Positions 18,146 through 26,703 of a stretch of 53,059 nt of DNA are shown in pieces (position 1 is the first letter of the stretch; each line of letters begins with the position of its first letter). The notes below the pieces were generated by a model. It made no database searches. It was not told the origin of the DNA and saw only the letters and a program-made list of their open reading frames with translations. Source of the stretch: CAZCTO01 sp964501725. GTDB taxonomy: Bacteria; Bacillota; Clostridia; Saccharofermentanales; Saccharofermentanaceae. The DNA lies in assembly GCA_964501725.1 (NCBI GenBank), contig CAZCTO010000017.1, forward strand, positions 1-53,059, given 5' to 3'. The position numbers were made by a program, and so were the translations under genes.

Positions 18146-19486
18146 ATGAAAAAGCTTTCTTTCAAAAAGGGATGGCTTCCGATGGACGGGCTGGCTTTTG
18201 CCGGGGAAAAGGATTTTCCCCGTGAGCCGGTACTCGAAATATTTACGCCAAAAGATATTGTCCTTCCAATGCTGCAACATATTGGAACTCCCGCAGAGCC
18301 GATCGTAAGTGTTGGCGACAAAGTGACAATCGGGCAGTTGATCGGGAAGCCGACATCACCGCTTTGTGCACCTGTACACTCCGGTATCTCAGGAACGGTA
18401 ACCGATATTTCGGAAATTACGCTTCCGAACTATACCCGCTGTCAGGCTGTGACGATTCATAATGATCTCAAAAGGACACTTCATTCTTCTGTACGACCGC
18501 GAATTGCACCCGAGACTCTTTCCCCGAGCGATCTTATGAGGCTCCTTGAATACTCGGGGGTTGTCGGGATGGGCGGAAACGGGTACCCCACTGCGGCAAA
18601 GTGCAGACGCGCGGAGATTACGGGAGTGGAGACGATTCTGATTAATGCCTGCCAGAGCGAACCGTATTTGAGTAGCGATATCCATCTCCTGCGCGAGCAA
18701 ACTGATAGAGTTTTGGGGGGAGCTAGCGCACTTGCCGGACTTTGCAGAGCTAAACGGGTTGTTTTTTGCTTACAGGATAAATGGTCAATCGAACTTAAAG
18801 CACTTCAACAAAGCCTTGATAAATACAGGACTCAATTTCCGGACCGTGCATTCGGCATCCGGGTTTTTCGTTCGCGATTTCCGCAGGGATACCAGAAGCT
18901 TTTGATCAAAGCCCTGTATAATGTCGAGCTGGCTTCCGGTCAGATACCGGAAGAGACTACCGGGGTATTGGTTCTTAATGCGTCGACATGTGCGGCGTTT
19001 TGGGATATGGTTGAGAAGAATATGCCCATGACAACACGGGTAATATCAATATTCGGGGACACAACGTATGGGCATAATATTCTTGTTCCCATCGGAACAA
19101 AAGTAAAGGAATTACTCGAGCGCGTTCCGGGCACCGCATCTGCTCAAAGGATAGTATGGGGAGGCGCACTCACGGGTGTTGCGATCGAAGATTTAAATGT
19201 CCCGATTATCAAGACTACAGCGGGGATATCAATTATAAATAGCGCAAATCCACCGAAAACATCCTGTATTAAATGCGGGAATTGTGTCGACGCTTGTCCC
19301 GTCGGACTGCTGCCGTACCTGTGCAGCAGGCTTACAGAGATGGAAGAATCAGATGCACTGAATGCTGAGGGTATCGAGAACTGCATTGCCTGCGGAGCAT
19401 GCTCCTTTGTATGCCCTGCCGGATTGGATTTATCCGTGAATATCGCCCGGGCGGCTCACAGGGCGCGAAATGGAGGAGCACTATGA
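18146..19486 (+). CDS. rnfC: RnfC-like electron transport subunit, divergent
   Basis: A 446-residue cytoplasmic, membrane-bound subunit related to RnfC/NqrF-side proteins. The N-terminal barrel-sandwich part has APVHSGISGTV; the Rossmann-like part has GMGGNGYPTAAK and ILINACQSEPYLSSD. Two 4Fe-4S motifs follow at about residues 374-385 (CIKCGNCVDACP) and 413-423 (CIACGACSFVCP), both intact. Two family signatures are altered: canonical NGAECEPY reads NACQSEPY, and canonical YPQGGEKQLI reads FPQGYQKLLI. These line the flavin and NADH site in typical RnfC, so NADH oxidation by this protein is uncertain. It is the first gene of a four-gene operon and its stop overlaps the start of rnfD. Confidence 0.85.
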   Translation: MKKLSFKKGWLPMDGLAFAGEKDFPREPVLEIFTPKDIVLPMLQHIGTPAEPIVSVGDKVTIGQLIGKPTSPLCAPVHSGISGTVTDISEITLPNYTRCQAVTIHNDLKRTLHSSVRPRIAPETLSPSDLMRLLEYSGVVGMGGNGYPTAAKCRRAEITGVETILINACQSEPYLSSDIHLLREQTDRVLGGASALAGLCRAKRVVFCLQDKWSIELKALQQSLDKYRTQFPDRAFGIRVFRSRFPQGYQKLLIKALYNVELASGQIPEETTGVLVLNASTCAAFWDMVEKNMPMTTRVISIFGDTTYGHNILVPIGTKVKELLERVPGTASAQRIVWGGALTGVAIEDLNVPIIKTTAGISIINSANPPKTSCIKCGNCVDACPVGLLPYLCSRLTEMEESDALNAEGIENCIACGACSFVCPAGLDLSVNIARAAHRARNGGAL

Positions 19487-20493
19487 CAAAAAAGCTGGCT
19501 CCGCATATTCACTCAGACCGGAGTTCTCCGCGAATTTATATGGATGTACTGGTTGCTCTGCTTCCGTGCTGTGTCGCCGCAATCTACTATTACGGTATTC
19601 GTGCGCTTATTCTTTTGCTTTGGGGAGGCGTTTTATTTTCCTTATCCGATCACTTCTTCTCAAAACATTTTCGCAATGATAATTCCTATTTTGATATCAG
19701 TTCATTTGTGAGCGGAACGATACTGGTTTTGCTTCTTCCTCCGACCGTATCTATATGGACATTGTCGGCAGGGGTTATTTTTTCATCCATTATCATCAAG
19801 CAATTATTTGGCGGACCCGGCTCAAATCTTTTCAATCCCGCACTTGCGGGACGTGCTTTTCTGGCGATTATGTTTCCGGCTCAAACCGGGGTATACATAT
19901 CTCCGCTGACGGAACGATTATCCGGTGTATCCCTTTTTATGGTTCCCGCCGAAGCATTGGGAGCAGTTGAACAGGCGGGAGAATCCATTTCAAATCAATG
20001 GCTCATAATTCTTTCCGGTACCTATCCCGGAGCCATGGGATTGACCGGGGCTATCTTTGCGGTGATGGGCGGAGTGTATCTGATGACACGCGGATTACTG
20101 AAGATTCACGCTCCGATCGCATATGGTTTGACGATCATTGCCGGGTACTGGTTTTTCTTTTGGGGCAGTGCTTCCATTTCAGGACTCATTTCACTTGTGT
20201 TAACGAGCGGTGTTTTATTTTGCGCGGTTTTTCCGCTTTGTGACTACTCTACTACCCCGACTTCAAAAACCGGGCGAATCATATTCGGCATCGGGACCGG
20301 CATGATATCCCTGCTTTTTTTGGCAACCGGACACACATTGTCTGCCGTGATCTTTCCGATTCTCATAATGAACGGAGCTACGCCGATTCTGGAATTTTAC
20401 ATCCGCCCCAGGATTTTTGCTAAGAAGGCTTGGTATTCCGCGGAAGATATAAAACCGGCGCAGATTTTTGTCGAGACGGAGGAAGAGGGATGA
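19483..20493 (+). CDS. rnfD: RnfD-like membrane subunit, divergent
   Basis: A 336-residue integral membrane protein of the RnfD/NqrB family. Recognisable parts are PHIHSDRSSPRIYMDVLVAL at the start, KQLFGGPGSNLFNPALAGRAF near residue 106, and several hydrophobic helices. RnfD normally carries FMN bound covalently to Thr in an SGAT motif. At the aligned place this protein has SGVS (residues 147-150). The ATG at 19483 has GGAGGA upstream and overlaps the rnfC stop (ATGA); a more upstream start would lie inside rnfC and lacks a binding site. It would form the membrane core with the two following gene products. Confidence 0.85.
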   Translation: MTKKLAPHIHSDRSSPRIYMDVLVALLPCCVAAIYYYGIRALILLLWGGVLFSLSDHFFSKHFRNDNSYFDISSFVSGTILVLLLPPTVSIWTLSAGVIFSSIIIKQLFGGPGSNLFNPALAGRAFLAIMFPAQTGVYISPLTERLSGVSLFMVPAEALGAVEQAGESISNQWLIILSGTYPGAMGLTGAIFAVMGGVYLMTRGLLKIHAPIAYGLTIIAGYWFFFWGSASISGLISLVLTSGVLFCAVFPLCDYSTTPTSKTGRIIFGIGTGMISLLFLATGHTLSAVIFPILIMNGATPILEFYIRPRIFAKKAWYSAEDIKPAQIFVETEEEG

Positions 20494-21701
20494 TGACGCG
20501 CAAAGTGATACGGCAACTTGTACTAAGCGCCGGAATCCTTGTGATTTCTTCCTGTGTCATTTTGCTGACTTTCCATTTAATCATCAGCAGCATCAGTGAT
20601 AAGCGAAATCAGGCTGCACTCTACGATCAGCTGGGATCCTATATTCAAGCAGATCGTTATCAATTGCTCGACTCCGATATCCTGAGCAAACATCCCGCGG
20701 TGAAAGCTGTGTACCTTGCAATGGATGAGCAACGGCGGCTTCTCGGATACATCGTCGATGTGGAAATTTCTGACAGCAAAGGAATATTACGCACCAGAAT
20801 GAGCATTTCTTCCGACGGAGAAAAAATATTGCAAATCAGAATCGTTTCGGAAGACGGCGTGCAGATGGATATGTCAAATCCAATCGAAGCAGAACTTTGC
20901 GCTCAATTTTCTGACATTCGAATGCCTGTTGCGCTTATATCTCAAATGTCACCGGATGTTTTGACGCAGAACGAGTATCCTTCATTGGACGGACTTCACG
21001 ACGGTATATTTTATGCACAAGCGGATGATTTCGACAGAAGCGGTTATAAGGATTTTGTTGAAATGAAGGTAGAGGGCGGGCGAATAACCGGAATTGTCTG
21101 GGACGCAATTGACAAGGATGACGGGAAAAACCGTGCGGAAGCCTCAGTAGACGGTGAATACGTGATCTCCTCCGATCAGCCGATTTGGGCTGCCCAAGCA
21201 TTTTCAATCCAGAATAAATTGCTTGAGGTACAGGATCCTGCGAAGTTGGCGATCAAGTCCGACGGTAAAACTGAAATTATCGAAGGCGTTAAAATGGATG
21301 TCCGTATGTTTTATTCGCTGACATCGATCTGCATAGAAAACTCAATTAATAATGTGCCGAAGGAACCTGATCCGACTATCGGGACGGGCACTGATAACGG
21401 AGATGATAATAACCAGGCCCAACCAACATCGAAACCGGAGGTCACGGTTCGCCCGATAGAAGTTGTCGAGACTGTAAAACCAACAACAGTTCCCGATAAT
21501 TCGAGCATTGGAAATGAAGACGGTGTTGTGGATGAAGATCAAAACAATATCCTGTCAGATAGTGTTGACGGTCTTCCGCTGGGTGAAATTCAAACACAAA
21601 TAGCAGGTGTAAAACAGGACCCCGAGCTGTCGGAACGAACGGTTTCCACTGTAAACAGTGCCTACAAGTTTCTTCGTGAGTATCTGAAGTGGGGAGAATA
21701 G
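20490..21701 (+). CDS. rnfG: RnfG-like membrane-anchored subunit, divergent
   Basis: A 403-residue protein with one N-terminal membrane helix (LVLSAGILVISSCVILLTF) and a large domain on the outer face. Position in the operon and the pattern AVYLAMDEQRRLLGYIVDVE point to RnfG. In typical RnfG the FMN-bearing SGAT lies in the FMN-binding domain near the end. Here the aligned stretch is SERTVSTVNSAYKFL (from residue 381), without the Gly-Ala pair. Before it is an inserted linker rich in Pro, Thr, Asp and Asn (about residues 290-350), which RnfG lacks. The ATG lies six bases after GGAGGA and overlaps the rnfD stop. Assignment rests mainly on gene order plus weak similarity. Confidence 0.65.
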   Translation: MMTRKVIRQLVLSAGILVISSCVILLTFHLIISSISDKRNQAALYDQLGSYIQADRYQLLDSDILSKHPAVKAVYLAMDEQRRLLGYIVDVEISDSKGILRTRMSISSDGEKILQIRIVSEDGVQMDMSNPIEAELCAQFSDIRMPVALISQMSPDVLTQNEYPSLDGLHDGIFYAQADDFDRSGYKDFVEMKVEGGRITGIVWDAIDKDDGKNRAEASVDGEYVISSDQPIWAAQAFSIQNKLLEVQDPAKLAIKSDGKTEIIEGVKMDVRMFYSLTSICIENSINNVPKEPDPTIGTGTDNGDDNNQAQPTSKPEVTVRPIEVVETVKPTTVPDNSSIGNEDGVVDEDQNNILSDSVDGLPLGEIQTQIAGVKQDPELSERTVSTVNSAYKFLREYLKWGE

Positions 21702-21705
21702 TATT

Positions 21706-22872
21706 ATGGATAAAGTAAAGACACTTCCGGAACAGGATTATCTGTCAATCATCTTTCTCGGTATAATAATCGTGTTTCGCTCTTCGTCTTTGCAGATGGC
21801 TGCCCGATCTGTCATTTCGCTGTTGGTCCTTCTGATTTTATGGCAAATTCTTTCGTTTCTGCGGATTTGGATCTCCGGAGTTTCATTTATGGTTTTTGCT
21901 TCTTTCGCTGCGGTTACTGTCGGAACGATTACCTCTGCGCTCCTTAGGTTACTTCCGGCTCTCTGGATGTCCGCGGACAAAGCATTGGTGCCGGAGCAAC
22001 TATATCTGCTCTTTTGCGTTCCCCTATTAGTATTTCAAGCAGAGCACCGGATATCAGAAGCGCGACAACAAGCAGCGAAATCATTTTTAGTGTTTTCCGG
22101 AGTAATTCTGCTTTTTGCTTCGATAAGAGAACTGGGCGGATACGGTAGTATTTTCGGCATCAGTGTAATGCCGAAGTTGTTTTCGGATATGACTTTGTTC
22201 AGACATTCATCCAGTGCGGCTTTTATGCTTGCGGGAGTTATGATTTTTGTACAAGGAGTTGTCCGGCGAAAGGGAAGCGGAAATTTGAGTTTTGCGAATC
22301 CGGTAAATGAGCATTCGTCGGGGGATGTTCCTTATCTTGAGAAAGCAAACGAAAAAACGTATCTGCGGGTGACATTCATATTTCTGGGGGTGACTCTTCT
22401 CTGCGGAGCATATCCGCAGGCAATGCATTTCCTTTTTGGCGGGCAAAAAATGCTTATTTATCTCTTGCCTGCTACCACACTCATTCAGGGCGTATTGATC
22501 GGTTTGGCATCTCTTCTTTCCCGATCACTTCATGCTTCGTTTCTAACCACGCGTTTGAAGTCAATCATTATTCCTGCACAGGCTATGATTCTTCTTCTGC
22601 CGTTTTATTTCCCGATCATTGAAGATAAGTTACCGGAACGCTTGAATTTATCCATGATATTCTATTATGTTTATTTAATCGCTTGTTGTTTCTTTGTATG
22701 TATGACGATTCTTTTTTTGCGGACGGTTAAGAGAAGTCTGATATTCGGAAGAAGGCCGTTGTTTATTGAGGGATTACCGCTGTCTTTTGTTTTGTTGGGT
22801 ATCTGTTTGATCATTATGTCAGGCGTTATCGCCATCGTGCCATCGGGTATGTTTGAGATGACTATCCCTTAA
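21706..22872 (+). CDS. Membrane protein resembling fused RnfE and RnfA
   Basis: A 388-residue polytopic membrane protein, about twice the length of RnfE or RnfA, with roughly 10-12 hydrophobic helices. Residues 1-190 follow the RnfE pattern: LSFLRIW, then FASIRELGGYGSIFGI, matching the RnfE signature LGSLREIIGNGTLF, and an AAFMLAGVMIF helix like PPGAFIGLGLML. After a polar linker (about 190-215), residues 216-388 end with RRPLFIEGLPLSFVLLG, like the RnfA end PFRGNAIALITAG. The LGLCP and TNC motifs that hold the membrane 2Fe-2S cluster in RnfA/E are not visible. It is the last gene of the operon, five bases after the rnfG stop; no rnfB follows. Confidence 0.6.
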   Translation: MDKVKTLPEQDYLSIIFLGIIIVFRSSSLQMAARSVISLLVLLILWQILSFLRIWISGVSFMVFASFAAVTVGTITSALLRLLPALWMSADKALVPEQLYLLFCVPLLVFQAEHRISEARQQAAKSFLVFSGVILLFASIRELGGYGSIFGISVMPKLFSDMTLFRHSSSAAFMLAGVMIFVQGVVRRKGSGNLSFANPVNEHSSGDVPYLEKANEKTYLRVTFIFLGVTLLCGAYPQAMHFLFGGQKMLIYLLPATTLIQGVLIGLASLLSRSLHASFLTTRLKSIIIPAQAMILLLPFYFPIIEDKLPERLNLSMIFYYVYLIACCFFVCMTILFLRTVKRSLIFGRRPLFIEGLPLSFVLLGICLIIMSGVIAIVPSGMFEMTIP

Positions 22873-22890
22873 ACCAATCGGCTCAAGCGG

Positions 22891-22919
22891 TTGTCCGCAG
22901 GTCGAATATGGGTTATAAT
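22891..22919 (+). promoter_or_regulatory. Promoter of the tRNA-Arg gene
   Basis: TTGTCC (22891-22896) and TATAAT (22914-22919) with a 17-base spacer lie 15 bases before the tRNA. The predicted start at about 22926 leaves a nine-base leader, typical of tRNA promoters. Confidence 0.7.
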
Positions 22920-22934
22920 TTTTCAGGCACATAT

Positions 22935-23011
22935 GTTTCCGTAGCTCAGCAGGATAGAGCGACCGCCTCCTAAGCGGTAGGCCAGCGGTTCAAATCCGCT
23001 CGGGAACACCA
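22935..23011 (+). tRNA. tRNA-Arg, anticodon CCT
   Basis: The cloverleaf closes fully: acceptor GTTTCCG/CGGGAAC (one T-G pair), D-arm GCTC/GAGC, anticodon stem ACCGC/GCGGT with loop CTCCTAA, T-arm AGCGG-TTCAAAT-CCGCT, discriminator A and encoded CCA. The anticodon CCT reads AGG codons. Total length with CCA is 77 bases. Confidence 0.96.
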
Positions 23012-23232
23012 TAATCTTATTGCATTCAATTTTGGCTTTTCCTGTTTCTTTGCGGGATTTACCGAAATTGAATTTGTTTTTGTTTCGAAGTCAGAAAGAT
23101 GACGAACGATTAAATATCCCTTATAATGTTGTTGGGGTTATTCGATGCCTTTTTTGAATATTCCGGAATCCAGGAGCAGCGCGTCAACTATGCTTCCGAC
23201 GAGAAGTTGTTGCGAAGGAGATACCGAACGTA

Positions 23233-24021
23233 ATGGGTGGTAAAGGTTATTCAGGTGATGGGCAGAATCAAGGCAATTCTGTGTTCGAGGGAAGTCCTTC
23301 ATTGTCAGCAAGGAAGCCTTTGCTCAATATTGATTTTATCAAGGAAGAGGAGAAGAGAAAAAACCATTTTGCTGCCGGGATGAACGGTTACAAAATATTC
23401 TGGTTTTTCATGTTTTCCTGCGCTTTCGGCGTATTGATTGAGACGGTTTTTTGGTATCTGAGAACACAACAGATCGAGAGCAGAGTCAGCTTTGTTTTAG
23501 GTCCGTTGAATCTGGTTTATGGCCTGGGCGGCATTTTCCTAACCGTTATTCTTTATCATATTCATGATAAACCATTTATTATCATTGCTTTGGCAGGCGC
23601 AGTGATTGGTTGCACGGTTGAGTATCTCTGCTCCTTTTTTCAAGAACATTTATTAGGTTCGATTTCATGGCACTATAGCGATCATTTTGATATCGGCGGT
23701 CGGACAAATCTGAAGTATGCTTTCTTTTGGGGTGTACTTGCCGTGTTTTGGATAAGAATCATGTACCCGGTTCTTTCCCGGGCGATATTACATGTACCCG
23801 AACGCGCGGGTATAGTTCTGACCTGGATGATGGTCGTATTTATGGTAATTAACCTCGGACTGACGTTAATCTCGGTTCAAAGATGGCGGGAAAGGATGAT
23901 GGTCACAGAACCTCAAAATGCCATAGATAAGCTGATGGATAAATGGTATCCGGATGAGACAATGAAAGAATTATTTCCGAATATGCGTTATCTGAGTGAG
24001 GATACGTCTTCGGAGAACTGA
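23233..24021 (+). CDS. Polytopic membrane protein, CmpB-like 'putative ABC transporter permease' family
   Basis: A 262-residue membrane protein. After a polar N-terminal tail of about 50 residues come around six hydrophobic helices. The central features match the family called putative ABC transporter permease (ABC_trans_CmpB type): FGVLIETVFWYL, GPLNLVYGLGGI, EYLCSFFQE, and the signature SWHYSDHFDIGGRTNLKYAFFW. No ATPase gene is beside it, so transport is unproven. The ATG has AAGGAG (23215-23220), twelve bases upstream, slightly distant. It follows the tRNA by 220 bases. Confidence 0.75.
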   Translation: MGGKGYSGDGQNQGNSVFEGSPSLSARKPLLNIDFIKEEEKRKNHFAAGMNGYKIFWFFMFSCAFGVLIETVFWYLRTQQIESRVSFVLGPLNLVYGLGGIFLTVILYHIHDKPFIIIALAGAVIGCTVEYLCSFFQEHLLGSISWHYSDHFDIGGRTNLKYAFFWGVLAVFWIRIMYPVLSRAILHVPERAGIVLTWMMVVFMVINLGLTLISVQRWRERMMVTEPQNAIDKLMDKWYPDETMKELFPNMRYLSEDTSSEN

Positions 24022-24109
24022 TTGAGTCTGGAAATGACCGGTTTACATACAAGAAGAAGGGTCATACGCGAGTATTCGTGAGATGCGCCTTCTTGAAAGG
24101 AGATCTATT

Positions 24110-24967
24110 ATGGTTGATCCCAAAAACGCTTTGGGAGAGGCACTGACTATTCCGAAACTAAAGTTGGGTCAGGCGATCCGAAACAGCGAGATTAAGGCAG
24201 AAAAACACACCTTCGGTCGTGAAAACGAGCAGTATTATCTTTATTTTGTTCCGTCCGGGGCTGTCAAACGACGTGTCATTGTATACATCCACGGCGGCGG
24301 TTGGATGGCCGGATCACCTAATCGATACAAGTACATCGGGCAGAAATTTGCTGATATGGGATATCATACGATATCTCTTGGATATCGTCGCACCCCGCTG
24401 AATCGGTATCCGTCGCAGGCTGAAGATGTTTTTCGAGGCTATCTTAAGGGGCTTTCTCTCCTTGAAAAAAAGGGCATAGACACCAGTCGAATTGTTGTTG
24501 TCGGATCTTCTGCCGGGGGACATCTCGCAGGGATATTGACATACGATAAGGAAATGCAAAAAAAGTTTGGTGTAGATGCCGGTAAAATCAAAGGAATGGT
24601 GTCGCTCGGGGGAATTCTGTCTTTCGGAGTCGAGTTTGCCCCGACAACACAGATGTTGATCGAAGCGCTTTTCGAAAAGGACTATGACCGGAAACTTGCA
24701 GAGCCGATTTCCCTGGTCGATGGTACCGAGAAGACAAGAGTCCTTTGCATTCATGCGAAAAACGACCCGATCAGTCATGTGGATAATGAAAAGCATTTCG
24801 TGGACAGGGTCAATCAGCTCAATAAGGAATATGCATCGTCGTTAATCATCGAGGATGAAAAATGCTATCACTCTAATTTGGTCATGGGCGTCTTTTTAGC
24901 GGATCCGGAAAATTCAGATCCGCTTAAGGTGCTTTTCCGGTGGATTGAGTCGCTGCCGAACGGATAG
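24110..24967 (+). CDS. Alpha/beta hydrolase, esterase/lipase (HSL-like)
   Basis: A 285-residue serine hydrolase. The oxyanion-hole motif is YIHGGGWMAGS, the nucleophile elbow is VVGSSAGGHLAG, and the probable acid and base are in HAKNDPISH and KCYHSN near the end. This set is typical of hormone-sensitive-lipase type esterases, including carbohydrate or acetyl esterases of gut bacteria; the substrate cannot be told. No signal peptide is visible, so it is cytoplasmic. The start at 24110 is chosen because AAAGGAG (24096-24102) precedes it; the in-frame ATG at 24083 lies before that site. Confidence 0.87.
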   Translation: MVDPKNALGEALTIPKLKLGQAIRNSEIKAEKHTFGRENEQYYLYFVPSGAVKRRVIVYIHGGGWMAGSPNRYKYIGQKFADMGYHTISLGYRRTPLNRYPSQAEDVFRGYLKGLSLLEKKGIDTSRIVVVGSSAGGHLAGILTYDKEMQKKFGVDAGKIKGMVSLGGILSFGVEFAPTTQMLIEALFEKDYDRKLAEPISLVDGTEKTRVLCIHAKNDPISHVDNEKHFVDRVNQLNKEYASSLIIEDEKCYHSNLVMGVFLADPENSDPLKVLFRWIESLPNG

Positions 24968-25017
24968 TTTTCCTTTCAGATAAAAATATCGTCTAATGAG
25001 GCGACCGGAATGCCGAA

Positions 25018-25046
25018 AATCCGGCCTCCATATCGGAGACCGGATT
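25018..25046. terminator. Hairpin between convergent genes, candidate bidirectional terminator
   Basis: AATCCGG (25018-25024) pairs with CCGGATT (25040-25046), and inner CTCC/GGAG extends the stem. It lies between the plus-strand hydrolase and the minus-strand DUF3006-like gene. The flanking T-runs are short on both strands, so efficiency is uncertain. Confidence 0.5.
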
Positions 25047-25130
25047 CCCGTTGTTCCTTTGTGCTTGTACGAAGACCCACAACTTCGTACCCAATCATGA
25101 AGAAGGATCCAGATAATTCAAACAGAATGA

Positions 25131-25352
25131 TCAGTCGAAAAAGGCCTCTGACATGCGGCGGATTTCCTGAATACGCGCGTTTGTGATTTCAGCGTCTACA
25201 TGAAAACCTCCCGAACTCTGATCCTGAAAAATGAAGTCCCCCTTGCGAAATGATCCGTTCAGAGAAGCACTCATTATCCGGGTGATGGTCCGGTCCGGTT
25301 GTTCAATAAAGACGAATCCGTCATTAATGCCTGTTATAAAACCGCGTATCAT
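25131..25352 (-). CDS. Small DUF3006-like protein
   Basis: A 73-residue protein with an N-terminal beta-rich part (GFITGINDGFVFIEQPDR), a central FRKGDFIFQ resembling the KEGDVL turn of DUF3006, and a C-terminal helix ARIQEIRRMSEAFFD like the ARRERIRxLMDKLF end of that family. No catalytic residues can be recognised. The ATG is preceded by AAGGAGAGG on the minus strand, which supports translation despite the small size. It stands alone between two plus-strand genes. Confidence 0.7.
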   Translation of the reverse strand: MIRGFITGINDGFVFIEQPDRTITRIMSASLNGSFRKGDFIFQDQSSGGFHVDAEITNARIQEIRRMSEAFFD

Positions 25353-25485
25353 GATATCCTCTCCTTGTGAATGGCATCCTATTCGAATACCCTACATTTA
25401 TTTTAGTTAATGATTAAAAAGATTTGATGATTAATTTATTAATTTATTTTAACCAATTTGCGGTTGATTTGAGCGGAGGAGATCA

Positions 25486-26703
25486 ATGGAACTGATTATT
25501 ACGGCGCTTTTCGGACTTGAAAGCCTGGTCAGAGATGACTTGGAGGTAATCGGATATGACAGGCGCGATATTGAGGTTCAAGACGGATTAGTTATTCTTC
25601 GGGTTCCGCAGGATCAACTTCCTGCTGCGATAGCCCGAACCAATATCTGGGTTCGTCGGGGGGAGAGGGTATTGCTTTGTGTCGGAAGATTTAAAGCGAC
25701 GACTTTCGATGATTTTTTTAACGGGACGAGGAACATTTCCTGGGAAGACTTAATACCGGAGTCATTTGCATTCCATGTAAATGGGTTCTCCCGTAAATCT
25801 GTTCTTTTCGGAATTCCTTCGTGCCAGAGACTTTGCAAGAAAGCAATCGTGCGAAGATTACTCGAAGCAAGCGGGAAGTCGGAAGGGGATCGCTTAGTTG
25901 AAGACGAGTCAGCCGGAGTTTTGAAAATCCAGTTCGGTATTGTTTCGGATGAAGTCTGCATGATGATTGATACTTCCGGTGATGGACTTCACAAAAGAGG
26001 ATATCGACCGCTGCTGAACGTTGCGCCGATTAAGGAAACACTTGCGGCCGGTATGGTAAGCCTTTCCCAGTATCATCCTTTTGAAAATGAGGCTCTTGTT
26101 GATCCGTTCTGCGGATCCGGAACCATCGTCATTGAAGCTGCGATGATTGCTCTTAATGTCGCCCCGGGCATTTCCCGGATGTTTTCTGCCGAGAAATGGC
26201 CTTTTGTCGGAAAGAAAGTATTTGATGTTGCGCGCGAAGAAGCCAGATCTCTGCGAATCGAAAGGGCAAAGTCCGATGTGTTCTTTTTCGGCTCTGATAT
26301 CGACGCGAAGGCTGTTGAGACGGCAATTCGCAATGCTCAAGCAGCCGGAGTAGGGGATTATGTCAAATTTGCAGTGTGTGATGCATTTTCTCAGTCACCT
26401 GAGGCGCTTAAAAAATGGACGGGTATTGACCGCCAGCTGGTCCTGACTAACCCGCCATACGGCGGCAGACTGATGACACCCGAAGATGCCTTTGATTTAT
26501 TTCGGAAAATTGCAGCTACATATCTGGACGAAAAGGGTTTTTGCAGGAAAGGGATACGGCTGTCAGTCATATCTCCGGATGATACTTTCGAAAAGGCTGC
26601 GGTGCGACCTGCCGATAAGAGAAGAAAACTATATAACGGGAGTATTCGATGCCAGATGAATCACTATTTTCGCATGGCCAAGGAGCTCCCGGGCGCCACT
26701 TGA
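25486..26703 (+). CDS. THUMP-domain rRNA N2-guanine methyltransferase (RlmL/YpsC family)
   Basis: A 405-residue RNA methyltransferase. The N-terminal part is a THUMP RNA-binding domain (residues about 45-160). The SAM-binding domain starts at VDPFCGSGTIVIEAAM, and the catalytic motif IV is TNPPYGGR, the NPPY form used to methylate exocyclic amino groups. Length and order match YpsC of Bacillus and the N-terminal half of E. coli RlmL, which methylates 23S rRNA at G2445. The ATG follows GCGGAGGAG. It is a single-gene unit, followed by an AT-rich gap containing DnaA-box-like sequences. Confidence 0.9.
   Translation: MELIITALFGLESLVRDDLEVIGYDRRDIEVQDGLVILRVPQDQLPAAIARTNIWVRRGERVLLCVGRFKATTFDDFFNGTRNISWEDLIPESFAFHVNGFSRKSVLFGIPSCQRLCKKAIVRRLLEASGKSEGDRLVEDESAGVLKIQFGIVSDEVCMMIDTSGDGLHKRGYRPLLNVAPIKETLAAGMVSLSQYHPFENEALVDPFCGSGTIVIEAAMIALNVAPGISRMFSAEKWPFVGKKVFDVAREEARSLRIERAKSDVFFFGSDIDAKAVETAIRNAQAAGVGDYVKFAVCDAFSQSPEALKKWTGIDRQLVLTNPPYGGRLMTPEDAFDLFRKIAATYLDEKGFCRKGIRLSVISPDDTFEKAAVRPADKRRKLYNGSIRCQMNHYFRMAKELPGAT

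Noticed and set aside
22935..23232. Possible integration site at the tRNA-Arg gene
   Set aside because: No integrase, no repeat of the tRNA 3' end and no composition change were seen downstream.
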